Part shown: in pieces, positions 17,830 to 28,469 of the stretch
How the letters are laid out: every line of letters begins with the position of its first letter
How positions within the stretch are numbered: the first letter of the stretch is position 1
DNA from: Calothrix sp. C42_A2020_038
Lineage (GTDB): Bacteria; Cyanobacteriota; Cyanobacteriia; Cyanobacteriales; Nostocaceae
Length of the DNA stretch: 64,000 bases
Reading direction: 5' to 3'
Assembly (NCBI GenBank): GCA_015272395.1
Contig: JACYLQ010000027.1
Coordinates: 1-64,000, forward strand
Made by a program: the position numbers and the translations under genes
Notes under the pieces: generated by a model
Seen by the model: only the letters and a program-made list of their open reading frames with translations
Told to the model about the DNA's origin: nothing
Databases searched by the model: none

Positions 17830-18966
17830 ATGGTGACAACTAAAAACAAACTCGATAACTATCCTTTTGCTGAATACGTCAAAAGACTAGAGAGTGGTGA
17901 GGCTTTGCTTGCCGATACACCTGATAATCTACGCGAAGTAGTTGGTATTCTCAAAAGCTATGGTGTGGTATTAGATGAATACTCTAAAAATCTAATTTAT
18001 ATTGCCGAAAATCAATTTTTAGTATTTTTCCCTTTCTTTAAGTACTTTAACGGTGATATTAATATTAAAAAATTATTTCGTCATTGGTGGCACGACCGTA
18101 TTAATTTTGAATACGCCGAATATTGCATGAAAACAATGTATTGGCACGGTGGTGGTGGTCTAGATACTTATTTAGATACTCCAGAATTCTATCAACGAGC
18201 TAATGCTGTAATTCAAGCTAAGTTTAAAGATAATCCTCTTGTTTTGGGTCTTAATAGTCTATTTCCAGATTTTCTAACAGAGCAGTTACGTGTTTCTGCG
18301 TATTACAGCGGTTTAGGACAATTCTGGCGCGTTATGGCTGATATTTTTTTGAGCTTATCAGACTATTATGACCTTGGAATGATTAAATCAATTCCAGATG
18401 TGGTGAAACATATTAAAGATGGTTTAGTTTTTGATGCTACAAAGCCCATTACCTACTCGGTCAAAATCAACGGCAAAACTTATAGTATTATACCTAAGTC
18501 ATTAGGGTTAACTTTTCTTGCAGATACTGCCATACCCTATGTGGAAGCTGTTTTTTTTCGAGGAACACCTTTCCCTGGAACAGTGTCTTACAACGCTCAA
18601 GCTTATCAAATTCCTGCTGACCAAGCGCGTTTTCAATACGGTGCTTTATATGCAGACCCTCTACCTATTGGTGGCGCCGGTATTCCTCCAACATTACTAA
18701 TGCAAGATATGCGGCATTTCCTGCCAGAATATCTCCACGAAATATACCGTAAAAGTATTAGAGGAGAAGATGACTTACGGGTGCAAATTTGTATAAGTTT
18801 CCAAAAATCAATGTTTTGTGTAACTTCAGCTGCAATTCTAGGACTAATGCCGCATCCTGCTGATACTCAAAACCCTGAAGAACAAGCCGCCAACCAAATC
18901 TATTTCCAAAAATGGCTTGATAGGTTGGAAAATTCACGCTTGTTAGATGTGAACAAAGATATCTAA
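17830..18966 (+). CDS. chpX: CO2 hydration protein ChpX/CupB
   Basis: A 378-residue soluble-type protein of the ChpXY/Cup family. It binds the NdhF4/NdhD4 module on the cytoplasmic side and acts as a vectorial carbonic anhydrase, turning CO2 into bicarbonate. Seen: YPFAEYVKRLESGEALL at the start, the histidine/glycine-rich MYWHGGGGLDTYLDTPEFYQ, and ALYADPLPIGGAGIPPTLL. Position after ndhF4-ndhD4, and no cupS after it, supports the CupB (constitutive) branch over CupA. No signal peptide. It is the last gene of the operon; the repeat cluster follows. Confidence 0.92.
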   Translation: MVTTKNKLDNYPFAEYVKRLESGEALLADTPDNLREVVGILKSYGVVLDEYSKNLIYIAENQFLVFFPFFKYFNGDINIKKLFRHWWHDRINFEYAEYCMKTMYWHGGGGLDTYLDTPEFYQRANAVIQAKFKDNPLVLGLNSLFPDFLTEQLRVSAYYSGLGQFWRVMADIFLSLSDYYDLGMIKSIPDVVKHIKDGLVFDATKPITYSVKINGKTYSIIPKSLGLTFLADTAIPYVEAVFFRGTPFPGTVSYNAQAYQIPADQARFQYGALYADPLPIGGAGIPPTLLMQDMRHFLPEYLHEIYRKSIRGEDDLRVQICISFQKSMFCVTSAAILGLMPHPADTQNPEEQAANQIYFQKWLDRLENSRLLDVNKDI

Positions 18967-19047
18967 ATTAAATATTTTTTTACTGTAAATTTTTGATTTA
19001 AATCTTGTAACTACTTACAACTCGATAAAACAATAGGATATTGTAGT

Positions 19048-19262
19048 GGTTCGTGTCATTCGTTTTAGTGGGTTGGCTGGCAACGGATGGGATGTAGCGG
19101 ATGAGTAGTCTGAATTAGCTAGACCTTTTTCATAACAAATAGCCCATCCTACAGCTAGACTTTGTTTGTAACAAATAGTTGAATTTTTGTTGCCAATTCT
19201 GCAAGCTTTAGTCATCCGTTACATCCGTTGCCAAGCAATACCTCAAAACTTTTGACACCAAC
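19048..19262. repeat. miniature inverted-repeat element, family A copy 1
   Basis: The left end GTTCGTGTCATTCGTTTTAG (from 19049) is matched by the inverted right end at 19241-19262 (reading GTTGGTGTCAAAAGTTTTGA on the other strand). Related ends bound elements at 29567 and 45235. There is no coding capacity. The interior of this copy contains a second, different repeat (family B). Confidence 0.6.
19079..19232. repeat. miniature inverted-repeat element, family B copy 1 (nested)
   Basis: Bounded by GGCAACGGATG at 19079-19089 and its exact inverted copy CATCCGTTGCC at 19222-19232, with further pairing inside (GATGTAGCGGATGA against TCATCCGTTACATC). The interior has CTAGACTTTGTTTGTAACAA, shared almost exactly with the copy at 59271. 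It is inserted between the ends of a family A element. Confidence 0.7.
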
Positions 19263-19313
19263 AAGTAGGGACACCATATATTCGTGTCTTTTATAATGTA
19301 TGTATATGAATAT

Positions 19314-20450
19314 ATGAGAATATTATTTTTAGATCAAAGTGGTAAACCGGGCGGCGCCGAGTTATGTTTAATTGATATAGCTAAACCTTATCGTCAAAAT
19401 TGTTTAGTTGGGTTGTTTGCTGATGGTTCGTTTCGCGACTTACTTGAAAAAAAACAAATTCCTGTAAAAATTCTGACTAATCAAGCAATTGAAGTACGCA
19501 AAGAAAGTAGCTTTAAACAAGGTTTAGCAAGTTTAAATCAACTCTTACCCTTAATTATAAAAGTTGCAAACATTGCCCGCGATTATGATTTAATTTATGC
19601 TAACACGCAAAAAGCACTAGTAATTGGCGCCATTGCTAGTTTTTTGAGTCGGCGGAAATTAGTATATCATCTGCACGACATTTTATCTCCCGAACACTTT
19701 AGTAAAACTAACCGTACTATCGCCGTTGCTCTAGCAAACCGTTTTGCTAAATTAATTATTGCCAACTCGCAAGCAAGTAAAAACGCTTTTATCGAAGCTG
19801 GGGGACGTGGGGATATCGTAGAAGTCATTTATAATGGCTTTGACTCGAAATCGTATCAAATAAATCAAGTCGAAGTAAAATCTCTTCGCCAAGAATTACA
19901 GCTCGAAGATAAATTTATTATCGGACACTTTAGCCGTTTGTCACCCTGGAAAGGACAACATGTATTAATTGAAGCAATAGCACATTCACCGGCAGAAGTT
20001 ACGGCCATCTTCGTAGGAGACGCATTATTCGGTGAACAAGAATATGTTAAACAATTACATGAGCAAGTCAGCAAACTAAAACTTGAAAATCGCATTAAAT
20101 TTCTTGGTTTTCGTTCTGATATTCCGCAACTTATGTCAGCTTGCAACTTAGTCGCACATACTTCTACCGCAGCAGAACCATTTGGCAGAGTTATAGTTGA
20201 AGCAATGCTATGTGGAAAACCAGTAGTTGCTGCAAACGCAGGTGGCGCCATCGAAATAGTAGAACCTGGTGTAAATGGTTTCTTAGTAACTCCTAACAAA
20301 CCCCAAGAACTTGCACAGGTTATTACTACTTGTGTTAAAGAACCATCAAAAACAAGTATGCTAGCAGAAAATGCACTTTGTAGCGCCCGCTCAAAGTTCG
20401 ATGTCGCAATAATTAACCAGCAAATTACTCAAGCACTCAGTAAAATATAA
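19314..20450 (+). CDS. glycosyltransferase family 4 (GT-B) protein
   Basis: A 378-residue retaining glycosyltransferase of the GT-B fold. The N-terminal domain starts MRILFLDQSGKPGGAE (glycine loop for the acceptor side). The C-terminal domain holds GHFSRLSPWKGQHVLIEA and the nucleotide-sugar site EPFGRVIVEAMLCGKPVVA with the paired glutamates of the EX7E motif. An in-frame ATG ten codons upstream exists, but the family N-terminus begins at 19314. Probably cytoplasmic, making surface polysaccharide or glycolipid; the sugar cannot be predicted. It stands alone after the repeat cluster. Confidence 0.85.
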   Translation: MRILFLDQSGKPGGAELCLIDIAKPYRQNCLVGLFADGSFRDLLEKKQIPVKILTNQAIEVRKESSFKQGLASLNQLLPLIIKVANIARDYDLIYANTQKALVIGAIASFLSRRKLVYHLHDILSPEHFSKTNRTIAVALANRFAKLIIANSQASKNAFIEAGGRGDIVEVIYNGFDSKSYQINQVEVKSLRQELQLEDKFIIGHFSRLSPWKGQHVLIEAIAHSPAEVTAIFVGDALFGEQEYVKQLHEQVSKLKLENRIKFLGFRSDIPQLMSACNLVAHTSTAAEPFGRVIVEAMLCGKPVVAANAGGAIEIVEPGVNGFLVTPNKPQELAQVITTCVKEPSKTSMLAENALCSARSKFDVAIINQQITQALSKI

Positions 20451-20460
20451 AAATATAATC

Positions 20461-20512
20461 CATTCTTGTGGAGCAGGCATTCTTGTGGAGCGGGCATCCC
20501 TGCCCGCCTCCA
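20461..20512. repeat. direct repeat ending in a strong hairpin after the glycosyltransferase
   Basis: CATTCTTGTGGAGCAGGCAT at 20461-20480 is repeated with one change at 20478-20497. The second copy folds with what follows: CGGGCA-TCCC-TGCCCG flanked by TGGAG/CTCCA. It can act as a terminator for the glycosyltransferase and resembles dispersed cyanobacterial palindromes. Confidence 0.55.
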
Positions 20513-20561
20513 AAAAAAGTAAGGGCATTCTTAAAGCCCATCTAAAACTTTGATACTTACA

Positions 20562-20933
20562 CTACAGCCCAACAAGCTCGCGCGTGTCAATACCAGTAAG
20601 TTGCTGAGTTATTGACAAACGTGTTTCTAACTTCGCAACGCTAAACTGATTTCGTAGATACTCTAAATAAGCTAGAGCATTAGCTTTTTCTGTAGTTAAT
20701 CGAATTTGAGTATCCAAGGCTTTTTGATACTCTTGATTCACGAGCAGCATTTCAAATCGGCGTGCTTTGCGTTGAGCATCGTTTTTTAAATCCACGTCGA
20801 AAGAGATAATTCGATCGGCATTTCCTTCAAAACGGTTTATTTGCAACTGCACCGCCATTATTTGTGAGTCAATTTCGTTTACTCGTTGAGCCGCTTGGAA
20901 AATTGCAGATGGATAATTACTAAGTTGCATCAT
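20562..20933 (-). CDS. small coiled-coil hypothetical protein
   Basis: A 123-residue soluble protein, mostly helical and charged, with heptad-like spacing over about 10-110 (INRFEGNADRII, RFEMLLVNQEYQKAL). I recognise it as conserved among filamentous cyanobacteria but know no function. There is no signal peptide or membrane segment. A similar-sized gene on the same strand precedes it by about 65 bases, so the two may form a small operon; four heptamer repeats separate them. The first two codons are both ATG and the exact start is open. Confidence 0.65.
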   Translation of the reverse strand: MMQLSNYPSAIFQAAQRVNEIDSQIMAVQLQINRFEGNADRIISFDVDLKNDAQRKARRFEMLLVNQEYQKALDTQIRLTTEKANALAYLEYLRNQFSVAKLETRLSITQQLTGIDTRELVGL

Positions 20934-20942
20934 AAATAATGA

Positions 20943-20970
20943 AGTTATGAGTTATGAGTTATGAGTTATG
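20943..20970. repeat. short tandem heptamer repeat, four AGTTATG units
   Basis: Four perfect AGTTATG units lie in the spacer between the two small minus-strand genes, the same unit as in the ccmL-ccmM spacer. Confidence 0.85.
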
Positions 20971-20997
20971 AGTGCTAATTCCGCACCTCGTAATTTT

Positions 20998-21261
20998 TCA
21001 TGCTGCTTCGCGTAGTTGTGGTTTTTCGGTTACTTCTGCAAGGTTTATAGTTAATTGTTCTACTTGAGGAGTATATGCTTGTTCTAAAACCTGAACTTCT
21101 ATGTTGACACTGACTAAATAGCTTCCTGATTCCGAGCCAACTGCATCGGCGATTAACTTGGCTATATCCGGACGTTTAGCAGTTAGCGGGTCGCGTAATA
21201 TACATCTATCCCATTCGTGCTTGGCTATGGGATTGAGGCTAAGAATATAATGCTTTTTCAT
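20998..21261 (-). CDS. small hypothetical protein
   Basis: An 87-residue protein starting MKKHYILSLNPIAKHEWDRC, with a C-terminal half of alternating hydrophobic residues (SYLVSVNIEVQVLEQAY) suggesting beta strands. No family recognised. The open frame runs 32 codons further upstream, but GAGGG eight bases before the ATG at 21261 supports this start, and the upstream part has a poor, basic composition. It probably shares a transcript with the coiled-coil gene downstream. Confidence 0.6.
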   Translation of the reverse strand: MKKHYILSLNPIAKHEWDRCILRDPLTAKRPDIAKLIADAVGSESGSYLVSVNIEVQVLEQAYTPQVEQLTINLAEVTEKPQLREAA

Positions 21262-21452
21262 CGGACTAACCCTCGCATCGCTCTTGTGAAACTGGTTTCT
21301 ACAAAGCTTTTCCCTTTTTTTAGGCTTTGCAAAAACTACTTCTTTATTATAGTACAAAAATACTTGATTGTGTGGAATGGTGAGGTATTATTTTTCAGTG
21401 CAGAGACGTAACATTTGAACCAGTCCTGAAGAAGGGTTTCCCACACTTGTGT

Positions 21453-23054
21453 TCAATTTTTGCCGTTGAGGGTTTGGGCATCATTGAGCCAAACAGCTTG
21501 TTGGGGAATGGGAATAGATATTCCGGCTTCGTCAAAGGTTATTTTGAGACGGCGCCGAAATTCTCTGGCAACATCCCATTGCTTAAGTGGTTGTGTTTTA
21601 ATCCAAACGCGAATAATTAGGCCACGTTCACCAAAGTTATCGACACCAAGAACTTGAGGGGTTTCGATGATTTGCGCTTGCCACGCTGGGTCAAAGTTCA
21701 TTTCTACAGCGACAGTTTCGATTAACTTAAGAGCGTGACTAATGTCGGTGTTATAAGCAACAGGTACGCTTAAGTCCGCGCGCGACCAACGACTAGAAAG
21801 ATTGGCGACAATTTTGATTTCACTGTTGGGAATTGTAATTAAACGACCTTCGGCATCACGTATTTGAGTAATGCGTAAGTTCATATTTTCTACTAAACCA
21901 CCTACATCGCCCAATGCAATGACATCACCCAAGGCGTATTGATCTTCGAGGATAATAAGAAAGCCATTAATTGCATCTTTGATCAGATTCTGTGAGGCGA
22001 GGGATACTGCAACACCAACTAAACTAACACCAGCTAATAAGGGAACAATATCGATACCCAAAGAAATTAAACCGAGGAGAATACCCACTCCTACCAAGAT
22101 AATAGTAACAATACTTTTTGCAACACCTGATATAGTAGAAACACGTAATTGGAGACGTTCAGAAGTTTCTGGGGTTAGTAGGGTGCTACTATTGGCAATA
22201 GCTGAAGTAAAGCGGTCAATCAGAACATAACTAAAACGAATTGCCACATAAGTACAGAGTCCAACGATACCTAAAAAGAAAGGAATTTGTGCAGTTCTAA
22301 TCAGAATTACTTGTAACATTCGTGTATAGGGAAACAAACCTAAGATCACATAGCCGCCACTCCCCCATACTCCTGCTTGTACTAACTGAAACAATCGATG
22401 TCTGACTTCTTTGAGATTTTGATGCTGTTGTTGCTTTAGCTGCGTGGATATTGGCGCCTCAGTTGGTGCAGGCATTGTTGCTCGTAAAAATCTTCTTTGT
22501 AAACGGTGTTGCCAGGAATGAATTCCCCAGCTAATAATAATTACACTTGCTCCAATTCCAATTGCAATTAAACCTTGCTGAATTAAAAACTCTCTTGAGC
22601 GTTCCTGCTTTGCCCGTATCAAATCATCCCGCAACAATTGAGTTATTTGATTCGCTGCTGTTTTTGTATCTACCTGTAATAACTGAGCATCATTAGAAGT
22701 AACAGTCATTAAATAGCGGTTATTAATATAAATTACTGGCAACTCATTTTGCATCCGAAATTCCACTTTCGGTTCTGTTTCAGATGATTTAAAATAATTA
22801 CGACTAGCTTCATTGAGATTCTGCTGAACATCTTCCAAACGTTGTGCAAGAGCTGCTCTAGTTGTCGTTAACCGAAATAAACCTCGACCATCTAAATAAA
22901 TCCAGCCATTAACAATTCTGTTATCAGACTCATTGCTCAAGCTGGCAGGAGTTTGTAAATTAGGTAATAAATTAATTTGTCCTGTAGCTTTTGGTACAGC
23001 ACACAAAGTTACAACAGCAATTGAACTAGCGACTGCCAAAAATCTAAACCGCAT
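21453..23054 (-). CDS. mechanosensitive ion channel family protein (MscS)
   Basis: A 533-residue inner-membrane channel. Order: a signal peptide (about 1-25), a periplasmic N-terminal domain (about 30-155), membrane segments near 158-178, 225-285 and 308-355, and then the MscS pore helix and cytoplasmic vestibule. The typical stretch ASQNLIKDAINGFLIILEDQYALGD is present. The TM3-type region is rich in Gly and Ala (LLAGVSLVGVAVSLASQNL), as needed for helix packing. Such channels open on membrane tension and release solutes at osmotic downshock. A single gene, divergent from ahcY. Confidence 0.88.
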   Translation of the reverse strand: MRFRFLAVASSIAVVTLCAVPKATGQINLLPNLQTPASLSNESDNRIVNGWIYLDGRGLFRLTTTRAALAQRLEDVQQNLNEASRNYFKSSETEPKVEFRMQNELPVIYINNRYLMTVTSNDAQLLQVDTKTAANQITQLLRDDLIRAKQERSREFLIQQGLIAIGIGASVIIISWGIHSWQHRLQRRFLRATMPAPTEAPISTQLKQQQHQNLKEVRHRLFQLVQAGVWGSGGYVILGLFPYTRMLQVILIRTAQIPFFLGIVGLCTYVAIRFSYVLIDRFTSAIANSSTLLTPETSERLQLRVSTISGVAKSIVTIILVGVGILLGLISLGIDIVPLLAGVSLVGVAVSLASQNLIKDAINGFLIILEDQYALGDVIALGDVGGLVENMNLRITQIRDAEGRLITIPNSEIKIVANLSSRWSRADLSVPVAYNTDISHALKLIETVAVEMNFDPAWQAQIIETPQVLGVDNFGERGLIIRVWIKTQPLKQWDVAREFRRRLKITFDEAGISIPIPQQAVWLNDAQTLNGKN

Positions 23055-24713
<1,659 letters not shown>

Positions 24714-24733
24714 TTCATAAATCACATAAATAA

Positions 24734-24765
24734 TGTAGAGACGCGATGTTCCTCGCGTCTCTACA
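24734..24765. repeat. perfect 13-bp palindromic repeat / terminator after ahcY
   Basis: TGTAGAGACGCGA and TCGCGTCTCTACA form a perfect 13-bp stem with a six-base loop just after ahcY. Half of the same sequence (TGTAGAGACGCGA) recurs at about 42502, so it is a dispersed repeat that may also end ahcY transcription. Confidence 0.65.
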
Positions 24766-24820
24766 ACGTATGATTTTAAAGATGGGCACTAGCTCATCCT
24801 TTTTATTTACTTAGCTTTAT

Positions 24821-25160
24821 TTTGAACTTGGTTCTATTAGTGCCGTAACATTTATTACAGCCGGGTCTTTTTTGGATGAAATCGGGATTCAATTTAGCGG
24901 CTATATGGTAGCAGCTTTAGCTCTCATGGAATCTCCAGCGATTATTGTGGGATTGTTGTTGGTAAAAGTATTTGCACAAGACAACAAAGATGGTTACTTA
25001 TCTTGGTCAGAAGTTTTGCAAGAAGCTTTTCTCAACAGTTCTGTATTTCTTTTGGTAGGTAGTCTTGTAATTGGGATTCTTTCTGGAGAAAAAGGTTGGA
25101 AGGTGGAAGAGCCATTTACTCAAGGGATATTTTATCTCAAGGGATATTTTATAATGAAGA
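24821..25160 (+). pseudogene. fragment of an SbtA-like sodium-dependent bicarbonate permease (DUF897)
   Basis: The frame reads FELGSISAVTFITAGSFLDE, then IGIQFSGYMVAALALMESPA and VGSLVIGILSGEKGW, the middle of a DUF897/SbtA-family permease. It has no start codon context: a stop lies seven bases before the first matching codon. About the first third of the usual protein is gone. The match ends at about EEPFTQGIF, where a 15-base sequence is duplicated and a palindrome follows, so the second half is also missing. Together with the frameshifted PII-like gene just downstream it is the wreck of a bicarbonate uptake unit. Assignment rests on remembered family sequence, not a search. Confidence 0.7.
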
Positions 25161-25162
25161 AT

Positions 25163-25210
25163 CCCCCGACTGACGTGCGTATCGCTTCGCTCACGCGCGT
25201 CAGTCGGGGG
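25163..25210. repeat. palindromic repeat inside the decayed permease locus
   Basis: CCCCCGACTGACG at 25163-25175 pairs perfectly with CGTCAGTCGGGGG at 25198-25210; the inner part (TGCG...CGCG) pairs partly. It is GC-rich in AT-rich DNA and looks like an inserted miniature element. It sits exactly where the permease similarity stops. Confidence 0.6.
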
Positions 25211-25253
25211 AGTGTCAAACCTTTACGGCATTAATATCCTCTGGAGTTGAATT

Positions 25254-25545
25254 ATGCACCCAGTAAAAAGAGTCGAGATTATCGCTAATGCGGTAGAACT
25301 GGGAAAAATTTTAGATGGCTTAGAGAAAGCAGGGGCGCCCGAATATACTGTGATTCGCAATGTGGCAGGTAAAACCCCTGGTGCAACAGCAACAGAACTG
25401 GACAATATTTACGTTATAGTCTACTGTCCACCAGACCAACTCAAGCCAATAGTAGAAAAGACCTATCCTCAACAGGCTTGGGGGAGCGTGTTATATCACC
25501 GATGCAATGGAGATTCGCTCTGTCAAGTGTGTTGCTTCTCTATAA
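25254..25545 (+). pseudogene. PII-like (SbtB-type) regulator, frameshifted
   Basis: Starts with GGAG before ATG and reads RVEIIANAVELGKILDGLEK, VIRNVAGK and ELDNIYVIVYC, a PII-like trimeric regulator of the kind encoded beside DUF897 permeases. After IVEK the normal frame is lost. From about 25463 the expected ending continues in another frame (PILNRLGGACYITDAMEIRS, then VKCVASL and a stop at 25543-25545). The T-loop region also looks shortened. As written the main frame runs on to 25571 with an unrelated Cys-rich tail. It is either a true pseudogene or a base-calling error; the truncated partner favours decay. Confidence 0.7.
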
Positions 25546-25572
25546 AAAACGATAAGAAGGGAAATAAATAAA

Positions 25573-26271
25573 ATGACCCGAATAAATGGATTTTTAGGTC
25601 GGCGCCAGCTTTTACGAATTGCGGGCGGCACTATTCTAATGTCTGTTTGTGGCGCTAGCGTTTATCAACCTGCTATTGCCGAACCAAAATTAGAGATCAT
25701 AAGCCCAGATGAAGCCCTGGAAAGATTGTTGGATGGAAACAAACGCTTTACACAGCAAAAATCTCAACATCCTCACCAATCAAAAACTCGCTTAGAAGAA
25801 GTAGCACAAGCCCAGCATCCCTTTGCGACAATACTTAGCTGCGCTGATTCTCGCGTATCTGGCGAAATTCTTTTTGACCAAGGGATGGGAGATTTATTTG
25901 ATATCCGTATAGCTGGAAATATTGTGACACCAGAAGCACTAGGTAGTATTGAATATGCCGCAGTTGAATTGAGTTGTACCTTAATTATGGTGCTAGGTCA
26001 TGAAAGATGTGGCGCCGTAACTGCAGCGGTAAAAGGTGAACCATTACCTGGTGTGATGGGCACTTTTGTTAAGGGTATTAAACCAGCCATTGCAGATATT
26101 AAGGGCTTTTCAAAAGAGACGGTTGAAAAGGCTGTGGTTGAAAATGTAAAATATCAAGTCCAAAAAATGAAGGATAGTTCTCAACTTTTATCTCAATTGG
26201 TAGATGCGAGTAAGTTAAAAATAGTTGGGGGACGTTATGATTTGGATACAGGAAAAGTAACAATTGTTTAG
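25573..26271 (+). CDS. exported beta-carbonic anhydrase (Tat signal)
   Basis: Interconverts CO2 and bicarbonate. The 232 residues carry an N-terminal twin-arginine signal (GRRQLLRIAGG, then a hydrophobic stretch to about residue 35), so the enzyme probably folds in the cytoplasm and acts in the periplasm or thylakoid lumen. Catalytic residues are all visible: Cys90, Asp92 and Arg94 in SCADSRV, and His143 and Cys146 in LGHERCGAV. It follows the frameshifted PII-like gene closely (start overlaps the run-on frame's end by a base or two). Intact, while its two upstream partners are decayed. It resembles the EcaB group of cyanobacterial beta-CAs. Confidence 0.88.
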   Translation: MTRINGFLGRRQLLRIAGGTILMSVCGASVYQPAIAEPKLEIISPDEALERLLDGNKRFTQQKSQHPHQSKTRLEEVAQAQHPFATILSCADSRVSGEILFDQGMGDLFDIRIAGNIVTPEALGSIEYAAVELSCTLIMVLGHERCGAVTAAVKGEPLPGVMGTFVKGIKPAIADIKGFSKETVEKAVVENVKYQVQKMKDSSQLLSQLVDASKLKIVGGRYDLDTGKVTIV

Positions 26272-26557
26272 ATTAATTTTCTCTAAACTAGTTGGCATTA
26301 GTATTTATGAATACTTCTACTACCCCCAATACTACTTAGATAAGCGGAAAAATCACATTTTGTGGGTTGGGTGGAAGGCAGATGAACCCGGCAAAATCAA
26401 GCTTTTGTTGGGTTACGCTACGCTAAGAGATGCCACTTGCAGCACTCGCGGGGAACTTGCGCTTTCTTAGTGGCTCTTGTTAAAGGGGTTGGGGAGATCA
26501 AAGATATGTTATTGCTTAATTTATTTAATTGGCGCCAGCAATAGAAAGGTGAAATTT

Positions 26558-28240
26558 TTACTTCATAAAACTATAGATTTTTTGAGTTTGTAGTTGGTCA
26601 TAACAAATTGAAGAAGGTGCCATTGTGTCAACAAAAACTTCTCGATCTAACTGCACTTGCAGATTGCTAAGTGGGTCAACACCAGGAGAAATCAAAAACT
26701 CTAGCTTTTCGATGTAAGGCAAATTAATCAGGTTATCTAATATTTGACTTACAGCTTGTACATAAGGATGACCTTTTTGACGATACCAGTCTTCATTTGC
26801 CATGCCAGGTTGATCAAAACCAAGATGGACAGCTAATGATGGTTTATCAAACAAAGCTATTGCTAATGGACGCGCGTCTTCCTGTAGTAACAAATCGTGA
26901 GTTTTTGCTAAATATCGGATTTTCTCTAAACGTTCGTACCTATCAGTAACACATTGTGGGTCGTCTTTCCAGTGTATTGCCACTGTTAATAAATAGGTTT
27001 GCAGTAGCATGTGACCAAGTTTCTTCGCTTTGGTCGATAGGTAGTAAGAGTTGTAATCGTTTGCTTCGATCAACAACGGTACTCGGTCTACAATTTCTAA
27101 ATCGTAACCTTTTAAACCAGCAATTTTACGAGGATTATTTGTAATCAAACGTATCTTATGTAAACCTAAATCCATCAGAATTTGGGCGCCCATACCATAG
27201 TCACGTAGATCAGCAGGAAAACCCAGACGCTTGTTCGCTTCTACAGTATCCAACCCCATATCCTGCAACGAGTAAGCTTTCAGTTTGTTGATTAACCCAA
27301 TACCCCTACCTTCTTGACGCAGGTATACAACAACACCTTTCCCAGCGTTTTCAATCATTTTGAGCGCTGCTTGTAGCTGCATTCTACAGTCACACCGCAG
27401 TGAACCTAATGCATCACCAGTTAAACATTCTGAGTGCATTCGTACCATAACTGGTTCCGAAGCAAAAGTCGCTGGGTCGCCTTTGACGATAGCAACATGT
27501 TCTGTATTATTCAGAATATAACGGTAGCCGTAAATATCAAACTGGCCAAAACTTGAAGGCAGTTTGGTAACAGTTTCACGGATAATCAAACGGTCGTGCT
27601 GTAAACGGTAGCTAATTAAATCAGCAATGCTAATAATTTTTAATTGATGGTGTTTAGCGTATTGAATTAACTGAGGCAAACGTGCCATCGAACCATCATG
27701 GTTTTGGATTTCGCAAATTACCCCAGCTGGATATAACCCAGCTAACCGCGCTAAGTCAACTGCTGCTTCAGTGTGTCCAGCACGCTTGAGAACTCCTCCT
27801 TCTTTAGCGCGCAGTGGGAAAATATGACCAGGACGACGTAGATCTTCTGGTTTCGTTGCAGGATTTAAAGCTACCTGAATCGTTCTTGCACGGTCTTCAG
27901 CAGAGATACCTGTAGTAACGCCTAAATTCGGCCCAGCATCAATACTAACAGTGAAAGCTGTTTGGTTAGGGTCAGTGATATTCCTTACCATTAAAGGTAA
28001 ATCGAGTTCATCGAGGCGTTCACCCGTCATTGCTAAACAAATCAAGCCGCGTGCTTCGACTGCCATAAAGTTAATGATATCAGGTGTGGCGAACTGAGCG
28101 GCGCAAATCAAATCACCTTCGTTTTCGCGGTTCTCGTCATCTACCACCACAACCAAACGACCTGCTTTCAAATCAGCCAAGGCGGCATTAATCGGGTCAA
28201 ATCTAAATTCTTGAGCTAGTGCTTCAGTGGGCTGCGACAC
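26558..28240 (-). CDS. ribBA: bifunctional 3,4-dihydroxy-2-butanone 4-phosphate synthase / GTP cyclohydrolase II
   Basis: Provides both precursors of riboflavin. Residues about 10-210 are RibB, with [15 protein letters not shown] (acidic metal site) and [13 protein letters not shown]. Residues about 215-410 are RibA, with the zinc cysteines in [16 protein letters not shown] and the catalytic region [10 protein letters not shown] further 150-residue C-terminal extension (to 560) without known function is usual in cyanobacterial copies. It is cytoplasmic. The gene is divergent from argC; about 230 bases lie between and show no FMN-riboswitch-like conserved helices. Confidence 0.95.
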   Translation of the reverse strand: MSQPTEALAQEFRFDPINAALADLKAGRLVVVVDDENRENEGDLICAAQFATPDIINFMAVEARGLICLAMTGERLDELDLPLMVRNITDPNQTAFTVSIDAGPNLGVTTGISAEDRARTIQVALNPATKPEDLRRPGHIFPLRAKEGGVLKRAGHTEAAVDLARLAGLYPAGVICEIQNHDGSMARLPQLIQYAKHHQLKIISIADLISYRLQHDRLIIRETVTKLPSSFGQFDIYGYRYILNNTEHVAIVKGDPATFASEPVMVRMHSECLTGDALGSLRCDCRMQLQAALKMIENAGKGVVVYLRQEGRGIGLINKLKAYSLQDMGLDTVEANKRLGFPADLRDYGMGAQILMDLGLHKIRLITNNPRKIAGLKGYDLEIVDRVPLLIEANDYNSYYLSTKAKKLGHMLLQTYLLTVAIHWKDDPQCVTDRYERLEKIRYLAKTHDLLLQEDARPLAIALFDKPSLAVHLGFDQPGMANEDWYRQKGHPYVQAVSQILDNLINLPYIEKLEFLISPGVDPLSNLQVQLDREVFVDTMAPSSICYDQLQTQKIYSFMK

Positions 28241-28469
28241 AAATGTTAATTATCCGGCGACCAATCGTAAATTTTATTGTAGCTTATCAAAGTTGAGCTT
28301 GAATAAATTATTGCCAATTCCTCATTTCTCCTTCCCAAGTTCTGGATTTACGTTTTAATACTAAAAGTGAGATTGCCATTAAACACCAAAAAATTGCTAA
28401 TTATCATCTACTAACTTGATATTTGATAGCTAGCAGCAAATTACAAAAACAAATAAGGATTTTGATATT

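Noticed and set aside
14330-18966. Assignment as the inducible ndhF3-ndhD3-cupA operon
   Set aside because: No cupS gene follows, and the genes adjoin the ccm operon as expected for the F4/D4/CupB set.
19015-19215. 66-codon minus-strand frame after chpX
   Set aside because: Lies across the nested miniature repeats, so it reads repeat DNA; no start signal.
26264-26470. 68-codon frame after the carbonic anhydrase gene
   Set aside because: Begins inside the end of that gene and runs through repeat-like sequence (TTGGGTTACGCTACGCTAA type); no family.
28241-28469. FMN riboswitch between ribBA and argC
   Set aside because: The conserved RFN-element sequences are absent from either strand.
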